Of a stretch of DNA of 64,000 bases, positions 16,428 through 26,159 are shown piece by piece (positions within the stretch are counted from its first letter, which is position 1; each line of letters opens with the position of its first letter). The position numbers and the translations under genes are program-made. The DNA lies in contig OZ254080.1 of NCBI GenBank assembly GCA_965267485.1, positions 4,278,001 to 4,342,000 on the forward strand. Reading direction: 5' to 3'. The DNA is from JANQJA01 sp965267485. Lineage in GTDB: Bacteria > Pseudomonadota > Gammaproteobacteria > Pseudomonadales > Azotimanducaceae. The notes under the pieces were generated by a model, which was given only the letters and a program-made list of their open reading frames with translations, searched no databases and had not been told where the DNA came from.

Positions 16428-17822
16428 TTACAGGAGTGACAGTACACTCTGCGGCAATGCGTTTGCCTGCGCCAACATAGCAGTGCCTGCCTGCTGCAGA
16501 ATCTGCCCACGCGTCAGTTTGGCCGTCTCCGAAGCGAAGTCGGCATCACGGATGCGTGAACGGGCAGCTGACAGATTCTCCGACCTTTCCTGAAGGCTCG
16601 ATACGACAGATTCGAAACGATTCTGTACGGCACCAAGCGAGGCCCGGGAGCTGTTGACCGACGACAGTGCGGCATCGACAGCGGTGATCGCGGCGTTAGC
16701 CCCGGAAACGCTGGAGATGTCGACGTTGGCGATCGCAGTACCGGTCAGGGTTGCGGCCTGAGTCTGGTTGTCGGTGAAACCGGCGACGGTTTCATCCGAG
16801 CCTGAGAGGGAGATGCCCTGGGAGCCAGAGCTCGACAGCGAGATGCTGCTACGCGTCGTCGTCGCACCACCGACACCGGTTGCGGCTGCGGTGAGGGTCG
16901 AGAACGAGTGCGTGATATTGCGGCCATCAGTGGCCGTCAGCGTAACACCGGTTGCGTCTGCACCCGTGTTGGTTGCAGTCACGCCGGTTGCTGCGCTGAT
17001 GGCGTTGATGCCAGCAACGACCGCATCACGGTCAGCATCGGCATCTGCGCCAAGCGTCGAGATGCTCGCCGTCTGGACACCGTTGATCGTAATCGTACCG
17101 GTCAGTGTTGCGGCCGTCATGGACGTACCGGTCACGCTCGTGGCGTTGGCCGTGGCCGTCACACCTGCGCCGGACAGCGAGTTGATCTTCGCTGCGACCA
17201 GCTTGGCATCGCCGGTGACCGCGCCGACGTCGACGCCGTTGATCAGCAGTTCACCGGAAGAGATGTCACCGGTGATGGCAGTACCGCTGAGAGACGCCGA
17301 GTAGGACGCACCCAGATCGCTGGTACGAGCGCTCGCAATGCTTGAGATTGCAATCGTTTCACCGGCGTTGGCACCGATCTGGAACTGCTTGTTCGAGAAC
17401 GTGCCGTCCAGGAGTTTGATGTCGTTGAAGTCACTCTGTGATGCAACGCGATCAATTTCAGCAACAAGCTGGCTGACCTCGTTCTGGAGAGCGGCCCGGT
17501 CTGAAGAAGAGTTCGTTCCGTTAGCTGCCTGAACAGCCAACTCACGAACACGCTGAAGGTTGTTTGAAACTTCCTTGAGCGCGCCTTCCGCGGTCTGAGC
17601 CAGTGAGATGCCATCATTTGCGTTGCGCGCGGCCTGGGAGAGACCCTTGATCTGTGAGCTGAAACGCTCCGAGATCGCAAGACCAGCGGCGTCGTCCTTC
17701 GCACTGTTGATGCGAAGACCCGAAGAAAGTCGCTGGAGCGACGTCGTCAGGCTGGACTCCGACCGGCTGAGGTTGCGCTGCGCAGTCAATGAGGCAATGT
17801 TCGTATTGATGATTTGCGCCAT
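16428..17822 (-). CDS. fliC: Flagellin
   Basis: 464 residues from the ATG at 17822, which has an AGGA eight bases upstream. The ATG three codons earlier sits on the ribosome binding site. It is the main filament subunit. The D0/D1 N-terminal region (about 1-160) contains MAQIINTNIASLTAQRNL and the INSAKDDAAGLAISERF family signature. The variable middle (about 165-350) is Ala/Thr/Gly-rich with two flagellin-hook-IN-like segments (INGVDVGAVTGDAKLVAAKI and ITINGVQTASI). The C-terminal D1/D0 ends IRDADFASETAKLTRGQILQ, then AGTAMLAQANALPQSVLSLL. It is driven by a sigma-28 promoter and ended by an intrinsic terminator. Confidence 0.98.
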   Translation of the reverse strand: MAQIINTNIASLTAQRNLSRSESSLTTSLQRLSSGLRINSAKDDAAGLAISERFSSQIKGLSQAARNANDGISLAQTAEGALKEVSNNLQRVRELAVQAANGTNSSSDRAALQNEVSQLVAEIDRVASQSDFNDIKLLDGTFSNKQFQIGANAGETIAISSIASARTSDLGASYSASLSGTAITGDISSGELLINGVDVGAVTGDAKLVAAKINSLSGAGVTATANATSVTGTSMTAATLTGTITINGVQTASISTLGADADADRDAVVAGINAISAATGVTATNTGADATGVTLTATDGRNITHSFSTLTAAATGVGGATTTRSSISLSSSGSQGISLSGSDETVAGFTDNQTQAATLTGTAIANVDISSVSGANAAITAVDAALSSVNSSRASLGAVQNRFESVVSSLQERSENLSAARSRIRDADFASETAKLTRGQILQQAGTAMLAQANALPQSVLSLL

Positions 17823-17952
17823 GGTTTTCATCCTCGTTAAAAAACCAGTTTGGGATGCCCACCAAGAGGCTTACTCTAGCCCCACTGAATGAGCGTTTCG
17901 ACAGCTGCGACCCTTTGGATACTCGCCGCGGGGTCGCTCGCCGATACTGGAG

Positions 17953-17979
17953 TTATCGGAGAGGCGCTAAAAAGCTTTA
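17953..17979 (-). promoter_or_regulatory. Sigma-28 (FliA) promoter of fliC
   Basis: On the minus strand TAAAGCTT, 11 bases, TCCGATAA, against the consensus TAAAGTTT-N11-GCCGATAA. The predicted leader before the fliC ATG is about 125 bases. The rest of the 17823-18073 gap shows no other feature. Confidence 0.88.
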
Positions 17980-18073
17980 GAAAAAACGACGCACGCACGC
18001 GCATTTCCGCGGAAGCCGCAGAACGCGTACGTCTCAGCCACCTCTGGCTCGACAGTTTCGAGGATGCGTCGAA

Positions 18074-19273
18074 CTAGAGGTAGTTAAAGATTGATAATTG
18101 TGTAATCCGCACGTAAGTCTGTTGCGCTGCTTCGAGTGCAAACAGCTGCGTGTTCAGCTCATTGATGGCTTCTCCGTAGTCGAGGTCTTCCACCGCAGAG
18201 ATCGATTTCTTGACCTGCAGTGTCGCGCCTTCATTGACGTCTTCCTGGTTATCCAGGCGATTCAGACGCACGCCCAGTTCGGCGCGTACGTCGAGGAAGT
18301 GTCCCATCGCACTGTCGATCGTCTGCAGTGCCTCGTTCAGGCGGGTGTGCAGTCTCGCTTCATTCGGCGAATCAGGTGCCGGATTGTCCAGCAGCGCAAC
18401 GATGTCGTCGATCGACGAGAAGATGTCGCGATTGGTCGATGTCTCGACCGTGAAGGTGTCACCGTCTGCCGGCGTTCCCTTGAATCGCATCTGCGCACCC
18501 GCGAAGTCGATCGTGTCACCATCACTGTAGTCACCGGACGTCACGAGGGCCGCCGAGGAATCGCGAACCTCGTAGGTGACGGGGTCCGTCGGCGTCGCCT
18601 GAATGAATTCGATGGTGTAGGTATCCGGCACGAACGTGCCCGACACGGAGCCAGACATCACGGCGTTACCCGCGTTGCTGTTGCTCGCATCCATCGCGAA
18701 CGTTCCATTGCCGGTCGGGATCTGCTGGAACACGCTGAAGCCGTTATCCCGGCTTGCGACTTGCGCCGTGGTTCCGATACGGACGAGGCGCTGGCCCTGG
18801 TCACCGTTGTACTGGACAACACCGGCATTTCGGCTGAAGGGCGCCGTATCAGCCTGAAAACCACCGAACAGGTACTCACCGGTCGCGTCTTTCGTGTTCG
18901 CCAGCGCCATCAGCTCATCGTTCAGCGAGTCGATCTCTGTCGCGATGGCGTGGCGGTTGCTGTCATTCAAAGTTGCGTTGTTGGCCTGGACAATGAGTTC
19001 GCGAACCCGTTGCATCGTGTCGCCGGCCTGCGCGAGCGCCGTCTCTTCCTGTGAGATCTGCGCACGAGCAAGGTCGATGTTGCGCGCGTACTGCTCGTAG
19101 GCGGCGAGTTCGGCGGTCATGCCGATGACCCGAACGGCGCCTACCGGATCGTCGGAAGGATTGATGAGCTTCTTGCCCGAGGCGATCTTCTCGTCCAGGT
19201 CCGACAACCGGTTCTGGCGATCAATGATCGTGTCGATGCTCTGTCGGTAAAGCTGGTTGGTCGATATGCGCAT
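18074..19273 (-). CDS. flgL: FlgL, hook-filament junction protein (HAP3)
   Basis: 399 residues. FlgL is the second junction protein between hook and filament. The flagellin-like N-terminal region MRISTNQLYRQSIDTI, then SGKKLINPSDDPVGAVRVI is characteristic. The C-terminal helix has LDYGEAINELNTQLFALEAAQ followed by RITQLSIFNYL. It lies 3 bases after flgK, so the two are cotranscribed. No terminator is evident after the stop, and the fliC promoter starts about 95 bases further on. Confidence 0.96.
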   Translation of the reverse strand: MRISTNQLYRQSIDTIIDRQNRLSDLDEKIASGKKLINPSDDPVGAVRVIGMTAELAAYEQYARNIDLARAQISQEETALAQAGDTMQRVRELIVQANNATLNDSNRHAIATEIDSLNDELMALANTKDATGEYLFGGFQADTAPFSRNAGVVQYNGDQGQRLVRIGTTAQVASRDNGFSVFQQIPTGNGTFAMDASNSNAGNAVMSGSVSGTFVPDTYTIEFIQATPTDPVTYEVRDSSAALVTSGDYSDGDTIDFAGAQMRFKGTPADGDTFTVETSTNRDIFSSIDDIVALLDNPAPDSPNEARLHTRLNEALQTIDSAMGHFLDVRAELGVRLNRLDNQEDVNEGATLQVKKSISAVEDLDYGEAINELNTQLFALEAAQQTYVRITQLSIFNYL

Positions 19274-19276
19274 GGT

Positions 19277-21199
19277 CTATCTCGACGCTGCCTGCAGCAG
19301 GGTCTGGAAAATCGTATCTGCGGAATTGATTAGCTGCGCCGCGGCCTGGTAGGCCTGTTGGAGCCGCAGCAGATTCGCGGCCTCCTCGTCGAGGTTGACC
19401 CCCGATACGGCCTCTCGCGACGTCTCGGTCTGCGCGAGCAGCGTCTGTTCAGTCTCGTAGTTGATCTCTGCCTGACGGGTACCGACCGCGATGTCGGCAA
19501 CAAGGTTGCCATAGACATCCTGATAGGTGCTTTGGCCCGCCTCCAGCAGCTGGCGATCCTTGAGCCCTGCCAGCTTCAGCAGGTTGGAGTTGTCGCCGAG
19601 CCCGGCGGCGTTGTTCTCGACGCGCAGGACATCGCCAGCGCCAGGTGCGCCCTCCAGGGTGACATCCATATCGCCGAGCCCCGGTATTGATACGGTGACG
19701 CCGGCGGCATCGGTCGCCGGGTCATAGGCGATCGGGCCGATCGGCGCGCCCGCGACATCGAAGCCCGGGACCCCCGCACCGAGCGCATCCGGGTTGAACG
19801 TGAATGTGATCGGCGTCGCCAGCGGCAATCCCGTGGTGCTGTTGACCGAGACCGATGCGATGCTGGCACTGCCGGTGTTGCTGAGTACCGAAGCGCCACG
19901 AACAGGCCCCGCCGCAGCGATGGCGGCCGGCTGTCTGGCTTCCAGCCCGAAGTTTGTGGCTGCCGCGTAGGTTGGCCGCACCAGGAACGAGTCGCCTGCC
20001 GTTGCCGAACCGGACACCGAGATTGCGATGCCATCGATCGTCATCGGCAGCGCCCCGGTCGTGCTCGTCTGGTCGGACATCCTGAGTACCTGCCAGGTCG
20101 AGCCGTCATACCGTGCCACGTAGTCGGAGGCGGTGAGCTGACTGACATCGGAGATCGCGGCACTGACCGTTGCCGACCCGGCGTTGTTGGCCGATTGCAG
20201 TACTTCGGCTGGCGTCTGGGAGAAGAAGTCGGTGCCGGGCTGTCCGGATGCATCGAGACCGAGGCGATGCTGGCCGTTGAAGGTTTCCGTCATGCCCGCA
20301 AGCATCAGCCCGAGCTTGTTGAGCGACGGTTCGAGCGTTTCCTCCCGAAAGTCGATCAGGCCCTTGAGTTCCCCGCCCTGGATCTGGTTGTTGACGTTGA
20401 CGACGACGCCGCTGCCGTTGTCGAAGCCGACCTCGAGGCTGTCGGCGTCGTACTGGTTCGTCACGACGCTGAGCGTGGACGCATTGCCACCGACCACCAG
20501 CGGCTGGCCACTGCCAATGATGACATTGATGCTGCCGTCATCCTGCGGAGACACCGACACGCCAACCTTGGCAGAGAGCTTTTCGAGCAGGCGGTCACGT
20601 TCGTCATACAACTCGTTCGGCACGTCGCCAACGCCGGAGCCGAGACCCGCGACCCGAGAGTTGATGGAGGCAATGTTGTCTGCCATCGTGTTGATTTCGT
20701 TGACGTTGTTGCGAATCCGGACGTTGATCTCCCGGCCGAATTCCCGAAGGCTCGAATCAACAAAGTGAACCTGGTCGGAGAGGGCCTCGGCCTCCGCGAG
20801 TACCACCGCCCGGTCCGGCGTTGACGCAGGGTTGTTGGTCAGGTTTTCCAGCGAGTTGAAAAAGCGCGTGATGTTGTCCGTGAGTCCCGTCGAGGGATCG
20901 GCAAGCAGCGTATCGAAGCGTGCGGACAGATCTGCCCGGGTCGACAGGTTGCTGGTCGATGACATGTAATTGCGAATCTGGGCAACGAGGTACTGGTCGT
21001 AGTTGCGACGAATGCCGCCGATCTTGACACCGCTGCCGACAAAGCCGGCGCCGGTCCGCGACGACGGCTGAGTCACGAACTCGACAGACTGTCGGCTGTA
21101 GCCCTCAGTACTGACGTTGACGATGTTGTTGCCGGTGGTCTGAATCGCTCGCTGAAGCGATGTCAGTCCGGTAACAGCAATGCCCAGCGCATCCGCCAC
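19277..21199 (-). CDS. flgK: FlgK, hook-filament junction protein (HAP1)
   Basis: 640 residues. FlgK is the first hook-filament junction protein. The N-terminal rod-type motif reads ALGIAVTGLTSLQRAIQTTGNNIVNVSTEGYSRQ (about residues 4-37, given here as one family signature of two halves: ALGIAVTGLTSLQRAI and TTGNNIVNVSTEGYSRQ). The C-terminal helix SGVNLDEEAANLLRLQQAYQ, then AAQLINSADTIFQTLL is the conserved HAP1 end. The middle is variable. It ends the basal-body-to-hook order flgB-flgL and lies 6 bases after flgJ. Confidence 0.96.
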   Translation of the reverse strand: MADALGIAVTGLTSLQRAIQTTGNNIVNVSTEGYSRQSVEFVTQPSSRTGAGFVGSGVKIGGIRRNYDQYLVAQIRNYMSSTSNLSTRADLSARFDTLLADPSTGLTDNITRFFNSLENLTNNPASTPDRAVVLAEAEALSDQVHFVDSSLREFGREINVRIRNNVNEINTMADNIASINSRVAGLGSGVGDVPNELYDERDRLLEKLSAKVGVSVSPQDDGSINVIIGSGQPLVVGGNASTLSVVTNQYDADSLEVGFDNGSGVVVNVNNQIQGGELKGLIDFREETLEPSLNKLGLMLAGMTETFNGQHRLGLDASGQPGTDFFSQTPAEVLQSANNAGSATVSAAISDVSQLTASDYVARYDGSTWQVLRMSDQTSTTGALPMTIDGIAISVSGSATAGDSFLVRPTYAAATNFGLEARQPAAIAAAGPVRGASVLSNTGSASIASVSVNSTTGLPLATPITFTFNPDALGAGVPGFDVAGAPIGPIAYDPATDAAGVTVSIPGLGDMDVTLEGAPGAGDVLRVENNAAGLGDNSNLLKLAGLKDRQLLEAGQSTYQDVYGNLVADIAVGTRQAEINYETEQTLLAQTETSREAVSGVNLDEEAANLLRLQQAYQAAAQLINSADTIFQTLLQAASR

Positions 21200-21205
21200 C
21201 TGTGA

Positions 21206-21523
21206 TTACTCCGTGGTTCCCTGGGACAGCCTGAGCTGGCGCACGATCGCATCGGAAAGACCAATGCCCTGATCCATCGCGACATCCAGCGACATCTGCT
21301 GATCGAGCATCTGCTGGTAGTTGTCGAGCGCCGCGCTGTCAAAGAGGCCACCCTTCTGCACCGTCGAGCGGGCAGACTCCAGCATCATGTTGACGAAGAT
21401 TGACTCGAACTGTTTCGCAACTTCCTTCAAGTTTGCGTCCGGATCTGCCTCCGCGCGCGCCTTGAGTTCCGACAGGTTCGCGATGTCGAAGTAAGCACTG
21501 CTCTTGCCACCAATGGATTCCAT
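21206..21523 (-). CDS. flgJ: FlgJ rod-binding domain only (no muramidase domain)
   Basis: 105 residues, against about 310 for the two-domain FlgJ of enterics and pseudomonads. Only the rod-binding (cap) domain is present: KEVAKQFESIFVNMMLESAR, then LFDSAALDNYQQMLDQQMSLD. The C-terminal peptidoglycan hydrolase is absent and flgK begins 6 bases later, so no remnant fits. A separate lytic enzyme encoded elsewhere must open the wall for the rod, as in other taxa with single-domain FlgJ. Confidence 0.93.
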   Translation of the reverse strand: MESIGGKSSAYFDIANLSELKARAEADPDANLKEVAKQFESIFVNMMLESARSTVQKGGLFDSAALDNYQQMLDQQMSLDVAMDQGIGLSDAIVRQLRLSQGTTE

Positions 21524-21532
21524 CGTCAGCTC

Positions 21533-22633
21533 CTAGATGATGATGAGCTGCGCTCGCAGCGCACCCACTTCCTCGAGCGCCTCGAGGATTGCGACCAGGT
21601 CACCGGGTGGTGCGCCGACCTCATTCACGGCCCGCACCAGTTCCTGCAGGCTGACACCGGGTTCGAACAGGAACATCGGATTCGCATCCTGCTCGATCTT
21701 CACTTCGCTGTCCGGCACCACCACCGTTTCACCGCCGCGCGAGAACGGTTCAGGCTGACTGACACGCGGCTTCTCGGAAATCGATACTGTGAGGCTTCCA
21801 TGGGAAACCGCAGCCGTCAGCAGTTTGACGTGGCTACCAATGACGACGGTCCCGGTACGTGCATTGACGATCACCCGAGCGGCTGTTTCACCCGGGTCGA
21901 AGTCGAGGTTCTCGAGCTCCGAGACAAAAGCGACCTTCTGCGCATAGTCCGCGGGCGCCGCGACGCGAATGGATACGCTGTCGACCGCGGTGGCAATGTT
22001 CGATCCAATAAAACTGTTGATGCTCTCGGACAGCCGCCGTGCCGTCGTAAAGTCCGGAGAGTTGAGATTCAGCGTAATGTAGGGTGACTCACGAAAGCCG
22101 TTCTCGACCACGCGTTCCACCGTGGCACCGTTGGGAATCCGTCCGGCGCTCGGTACATTGACAATGATGCTGCTGCCGTCACCGCCGGACGCACCGAATC
22201 CCCCGACCACGAGGTTGCCCTGCGCGATCGCGTAGACATTGCCGTCAGCGCCTTTCATCGGCGTCATGACGAGGGATCCGCCGCGCAGGCTCTTGGCATT
22301 GCCAACCGAAGAAACGGTGACGTCGATGGTCTGCCCGGGTTTCGCGAAGGCCGGCAGGTCGGCCTGGACCATGACCGCCGCGACGTTCTTGAGCTGCGGT
22401 GATACACCCTCGGGCACGACGATGCCCAGCTGGTTCAGCAGGTTGACCATCGACTGGGTCGTGAACGGCGTCTGCGCTGTCTGGTCTCCCGTGCCGGTCA
22501 GACCAATCACAAGACCATAGCCGATGAGCTGGTTGTTCCGGACGCCCGCGATCGACGCCATGTCCTTGACCCGCACGGCGCTCGCATCGGCGGCAAGCGC
22601 GAGCAGGATCAGAAGCGATGCAATCATTTTCAT
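21533..22633 (-). CDS. flgI: FlgI, flagellar P-ring protein
   Basis: 366 residues. It forms the periplasmic P ring around the rod. Signal peptide MKMIASLLILLALAADASA (about residues 1-19), then the mature start VRVKDMASIAGVRNNQLIGY, which is nearly invariant in the family. The C-terminus ends LVAILEALEEVGALRAQLIII. Length and ends are normal. It lies between flgH and flgJ in the usual order. Confidence 0.98.
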   Translation of the reverse strand: MKMIASLLILLALAADASAVRVKDMASIAGVRNNQLIGYGLVIGLTGTGDQTAQTPFTTQSMVNLLNQLGIVVPEGVSPQLKNVAAVMVQADLPAFAKPGQTIDVTVSSVGNAKSLRGGSLVMTPMKGADGNVYAIAQGNLVVGGFGASGGDGSSIIVNVPSAGRIPNGATVERVVENGFRESPYITLNLNSPDFTTARRLSESINSFIGSNIATAVDSVSIRVAAPADYAQKVAFVSELENLDFDPGETAARVIVNARTGTVVIGSHVKLLTAAVSHGSLTVSISEKPRVSQPEPFSRGGETVVVPDSEVKIEQDANPMFLFEPGVSLQELVRAVNEVGAPPGDLVAILEALEEVGALRAQLIII

Positions 22634-22647
22634 CTGTCGTTAATCCT

Positions 22648-23310
22648 CTAGAACGGCCAGATCGGATTCAGGAAGAAGCGCGACAGCCAACCCATGGCAT
22701 TCGCGTCCGCCGTCTCACCGGTACCGCTGTAGGCAATACGTGCGTCGGCCACGTAGGTCGACATGATCGAGTTGTCCTGGCGGATGTCTGACGGCCGAAC
22801 GAGACCGGATACCCGCACGAACTCATTGCCGCGGTTGAGCTTTACCCACTTCTCGCCAGCGATGAACAGCGTTCCGTCCGGCAGCACATCCCGAACCGTG
22901 ACGGCGATCGTGCCCGAGAGGGAATTGCTCTGGCTGCTGTCGCTCGAGCCGGAGAAAGAGTGTCCGGAGTTCAGATCAAAACCCAGTCCCTCGCCGTTGA
23001 TCGTGCGCGTCGCACCCGCCAGCGTCGGCTCGGTGATGTTGGTTTCATTGGCCTTGGACACATTCGTGTCACTGGTCTTCGCCGCGGATGTCTGTTCGGA
23101 AAGCACCACGACGAGGATGTCCCCGACCTTCCGCGCCCGACGATCCTCGAACAGCGCGCGGGCCGCCGGCGTGTAGATTGCGCCATCGGTGGGCTGCGGC
23201 ATCGTCACCGGCTGCGGGCGCGGCGTATACGTCATCTCGGGCTGAACGTCATAGCGAGAGGCGCAGCCACCCAGAAGCAGCAGGAGAACAGGCAACAGAA
23301 GTCTATGCAT
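22648..23310 (-). CDS. flgH: FlgH, flagellar L-ring lipoprotein
   Basis: 220 residues. It forms the outer-membrane L ring. Lipoprotein signal MHRLLLPVLLLLLGGC with a lipobox at LGGC (acylated Cys16). The conserved region has ALFEDRRARKVGDILVVVL, then SEQTSAAKTSDTNVSK, and LFIAGEKWVKLNRGNEFVRV with SGLVRPSDI. The C-terminus is WLSRFFLNPIWPF, a typical FlgH ending. Confidence 0.98.
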   Translation of the reverse strand: MHRLLLPVLLLLLGGCASRYDVQPEMTYTPRPQPVTMPQPTDGAIYTPAARALFEDRRARKVGDILVVVLSEQTSAAKTSDTNVSKANETNITEPTLAGATRTINGEGLGFDLNSGHSFSGSSDSSQSNSLSGTIAVTVRDVLPDGTLFIAGEKWVKLNRGNEFVRVSGLVRPSDIRQDNSIMSTYVADARIAYSGTGETADANAMGWLSRFFLNPIWPF

Positions 23311-23322
23311 CAGACAGATCCC

Positions 23323-24108
23323 CTAGAGGTTATTGGTAACGAACTGCAGCATCTGGTCAGTCGTCGAGATCGCGCGCGAATTCAACTCGTAGGCGCGCTG
23401 CGTCTCGATCATCGTCACGAGTTCCTCAACAACGTTGACGTTGGAACTCTCGATGAAGCCCTGTACCAGTGAACCAACCCCGTTCAACCCTGGCGTGCCA
23501 AGCTGCGGAAAGCCGCTCGAGGTGGACTCGAGATAGAGGTTCTCACCGATCGGCTGCAGGCCGGATGGATTCACGAAGTCTGCAAGCTGGATGTTGCCAA
23601 CCTGCTGGAGCTGGGCGCTGCCCGGCACACGGGCAGATACGGTGCCGTCCTTGCCGATCGTGATCGACATGGCATTCTCGGGAATCGTGACGGCCGGCTG
23701 GACGGGGTAGCCGCTCGACGTGACGAGTTGACCGGCGTTATCCACCTGGAAGCTGCCTGCGCGCGTATACGCCTGCGAAGAGTCCGGCATCAGGACCTGG
23801 ACGAACCCGCGGCCCTCGATCGCGATATCCAGCGGGTTGTCGGTTTGCACCATATTGCCCTGACTGAACAGCTTTTCCGTCGCGACGGTTCGAACGCCCA
23901 TGCCGAGCAGGAAGCCGGATGCCAACTGGGTGTCCTGTGACGACTGCGCGCCAACCTGACGAATGTTCTGGTACAGCAGATCCTCGAACACGGCCCGCGA
24001 ACGTTTGAACCCCGAAGTCCCCGCGTTGGCGAGGTTGTTCGAGATGACAGACATCTTGTTCTGTTGGGCTTCGAGACCGGTCTTTGCGATCCATAGTGCC
24101 TGGTTCAT
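23323..24108 (-). CDS. flgG: FlgG, distal rod protein
   Basis: 261 residues, standard. It builds the distal rod crossing the periplasm. N-terminal ALWIAKTGLEAQQNKMSVIS, then NNLANAGTSGFKRSRAVFED, where the family-specific FEDLLYQ motif marks FlgG. C-terminal SSNVNVVEELVTMIETQRAYELNSR (two parts, about residues 228-252) is conserved. It lies 16 bases downstream of flgF. Confidence 0.98.
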   Translation of the reverse strand: MNQALWIAKTGLEAQQNKMSVISNNLANAGTSGFKRSRAVFEDLLYQNIRQVGAQSSQDTQLASGFLLGMGVRTVATEKLFSQGNMVQTDNPLDIAIEGRGFVQVLMPDSSQAYTRAGSFQVDNAGQLVTSSGYPVQPAVTIPENAMSITIGKDGTVSARVPGSAQLQQVGNIQLADFVNPSGLQPIGENLYLESTSSGFPQLGTPGLNGVGSLVQGFIESSNVNVVEELVTMIETQRAYELNSRAISTTDQMLQFVTNNL

Positions 24109-24124
24109 GTGTTTCTCCTCACCG

Positions 24125-24847
24125 CTAGCTGATGCGCATGACGCTGGTCATCGAGCGGTCGTTTTCTTCTGACGTTTCCATCATCTTGATTTGCGATTCG
24201 AAGCGGCGCGCGAGATCAATCATGCGCACCATGGTCTCGATCGAATTGACGTTTGAGCTCTCCAGCGTGCCGGAGATCAGCTCGATCTCGCCCGAGGGAA
24301 CGGCATCGACGCCTTCCGGCAGCCGAATCAGACCGTCTTCGCCCTTGGTGAGCAGCCCTTCGTTGACGCCCACGAGCTTGATCCGATCGACCACCGCCAG
24401 CGAATTCGGCGGTTGCCCGAGCGGCTGGATGGAGATGGTTCCATCCTTGCCAATCTCGATTTCACTGAACGGCGGCACGGCAATGGGCCCGCCGTTGCCG
24501 ATGATCGGCTGGCCAGCGCCGTTGGTGAGCTGCCCGTTGTTGTCGACGCGAAGATCACCGCGTCGTGAGTAGGCCTCACCACCGTCCGGCGCCTGAACGG
24601 CAATCCAGCCCTTGCCGTTCAGCGCAACGTCGAGATTCCGTCCCGTCGTCTGCAGCCGGCCCTGCGTGAAGTCCACCGCATTGACGAGACGTGATTCGCC
24701 GGATCCGTCGACGACCTCGTCGGTAAACTTGACGAGGTCGGCACGAAAGCCCGCCGTGCTGGCGTTGGCAAGGTTATGGGTGTTGACCGCCTGGGCCATC
24801 ATGGTTTCCCGCGCCCCCGACATCGCCAGTCGCACCATTACGTTCAT
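24125..24847 (-). CDS. flgF: FlgF, proximal rod protein
   Basis: 240 residues. It is a proximal rod subunit. N-terminal VRLAMSGARETMMAQAVNTH, then NLANASTAGFRADLVKF; C-terminal GTLESSNVNSIETMVRMIDL followed by ARRFESQIKMM, both typical of FlgF. The short length compared with FlgG and FlgE and the order flgE-flgF-flgG support the identity. Confidence 0.97.
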   Translation of the reverse strand: MNVMVRLAMSGARETMMAQAVNTHNLANASTAGFRADLVKFTDEVVDGSGESRLVNAVDFTQGRLQTTGRNLDVALNGKGWIAVQAPDGGEAYSRRGDLRVDNNGQLTNGAGQPIIGNGGPIAVPPFSEIEIGKDGTISIQPLGQPPNSLAVVDRIKLVGVNEGLLTKGEDGLIRLPEGVDAVPSGEIELISGTLESSNVNSIETMVRMIDLARRFESQIKMMETSEENDRSMTSVMRIS

Positions 24848-24872
24848 GTCAGACTCCTATGCCGGGCCCTGA

Positions 24873-26138
24873 TTAACGCAGGTTGATCACGGTCTGGGTG
24901 ACCGCGTCTTCGGTCTGGATCACCTGGGCGTTCGCCTGGAAGTTGCGCTGGGCAACGATCATTCGAACCAGCTGTTCGGTGATCTCGACGTTGGAATCCT
25001 CGAGTGCGCCGGACTGGATCAGTCCGGTGCCCGAGGTTCCCGCGGTCGAGATGACCGGTGCGCCAGAGTCAGCTGTTTCGATCCAGGCGCTGTCGCCATT
25101 GGGCTGCAGACCTGCGTTACTGGGGAAGTTCGCGACGACAACCTGTGCAAGCTCCCTGGATTCGCCGTTCGTATAGCGGGCGAACAGCACACCGGTCGAA
25201 CCCACTTCGAGGCCGCGAAGCTGACCGGCGGTGAAGCCATCCTGCTGCGCCGATGCCACACCGAATTCGGTACCGAGCTGGCTGGTGCCTGAAAGATTGA
25301 GATTGAAGTCCTGGGTAGGTGCACCGTTCGGATTACCGGAGGCGTCGAGCGGCTGCCAGCCCGTATAGTTGATTTCGAGCGGCAGCGAAGCCGGGTCGAT
25401 CTGGCCGTTGGACTGGAACGTGATGGCATCAGGGCCGCCGATGGACACGCCATCGACGAGGGAATAGACGTTCCACTGGTTCGGCGTCGACGTCTTCGCA
25501 AAGTAGGTGCTCATGACGTGCGGGTTACCCTGTGCGTCGTAGATCGTTACCGACGTCGAATCGTTGAACTGGGTGGGATCAGGCGCGGTGGGCGGCGATG
25601 CGAAGGCATCAAAAGGTCCCGACCATGCGACCGAGGGCGCATCCTTTCGTGAGTCGAGGTTTGCCACCACGTCGACCGTGCCGGTCTGGCGCGGCTGGAC
25701 CAGCGACTGATCGATCTGGATATCATCGACCTCACCGATCAGCTCTCCGTTTGCGGTGGCCTGACGCCCCTGCAGGCGCTGGGACTGGCTGTTGACGATA
25801 TAACCCTCCTTGTCGAGCTGGAACGCGCCCGAGCGGCTGTAGATCCGCGCGCCGTCTTCACTCAGCACGAAGAAGCCCTCGCCGTTGATGGCCATGTCGA
25901 GGCCGTTGTTCGTGAAGCTGATGTTGCCCTGGGCGAATTCCTGGTGAACGCGCGACAGCGTCACCCCTTTACCCACGGTGTTGTTGCCGGAGCCGACGAG
26001 CGAACTCGCGAATACGTCCGAGAATTCCGCCTTCGACGCCTTGAAGCCGGTCGTCGATGAGTTCGCGATGTTGTTGCCGATAATCGACAGGTCCGATGCG
26101 GCTGCCTTGATACCGGAAACTGCTGTGTCAAATGCCAT
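24873..26138 (-). CDS. flgE: FlgE, flagellar hook protein
   Basis: 421 residues. It is the hook subunit. N-terminal MAFDTAVSGIKAAASDLSII, then GNNIANSSTTGFKASKAEFS is the family signature. The D1/D2 surface region is of moderate size. C-terminal LEDSNVEITEQLVRMIVAQR, then NFQANAQVIQTEDAV is the conserved helix. It lies downstream of flgD, its assembly scaffold. Confidence 0.98.
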   Translation of the reverse strand: MAFDTAVSGIKAAASDLSIIGNNIANSSTTGFKASKAEFSDVFASSLVGSGNNTVGKGVTLSRVHQEFAQGNISFTNNGLDMAINGEGFFVLSEDGARIYSRSGAFQLDKEGYIVNSQSQRLQGRQATANGELIGEVDDIQIDQSLVQPRQTGTVDVVANLDSRKDAPSVAWSGPFDAFASPPTAPDPTQFNDSTSVTIYDAQGNPHVMSTYFAKTSTPNQWNVYSLVDGVSIGGPDAITFQSNGQIDPASLPLEINYTGWQPLDASGNPNGAPTQDFNLNLSGTSQLGTEFGVASAQQDGFTAGQLRGLEVGSTGVLFARYTNGESRELAQVVVANFPSNAGLQPNGDSAWIETADSGAPVISTAGTSGTGLIQSGALEDSNVEITEQLVRMIVAQRNFQANAQVIQTEDAVTQTVINLR

Positions 26139-26159
26139 GCTATCTATCTCCTAATTGAA

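Noticed and set aside
17889..18077. 62-codon plus-strand frame in the fliC upstream gap
   Set aside because: It overlaps the sigma-28 promoter of fliC and has no ribosome binding site or recognisable similarity.
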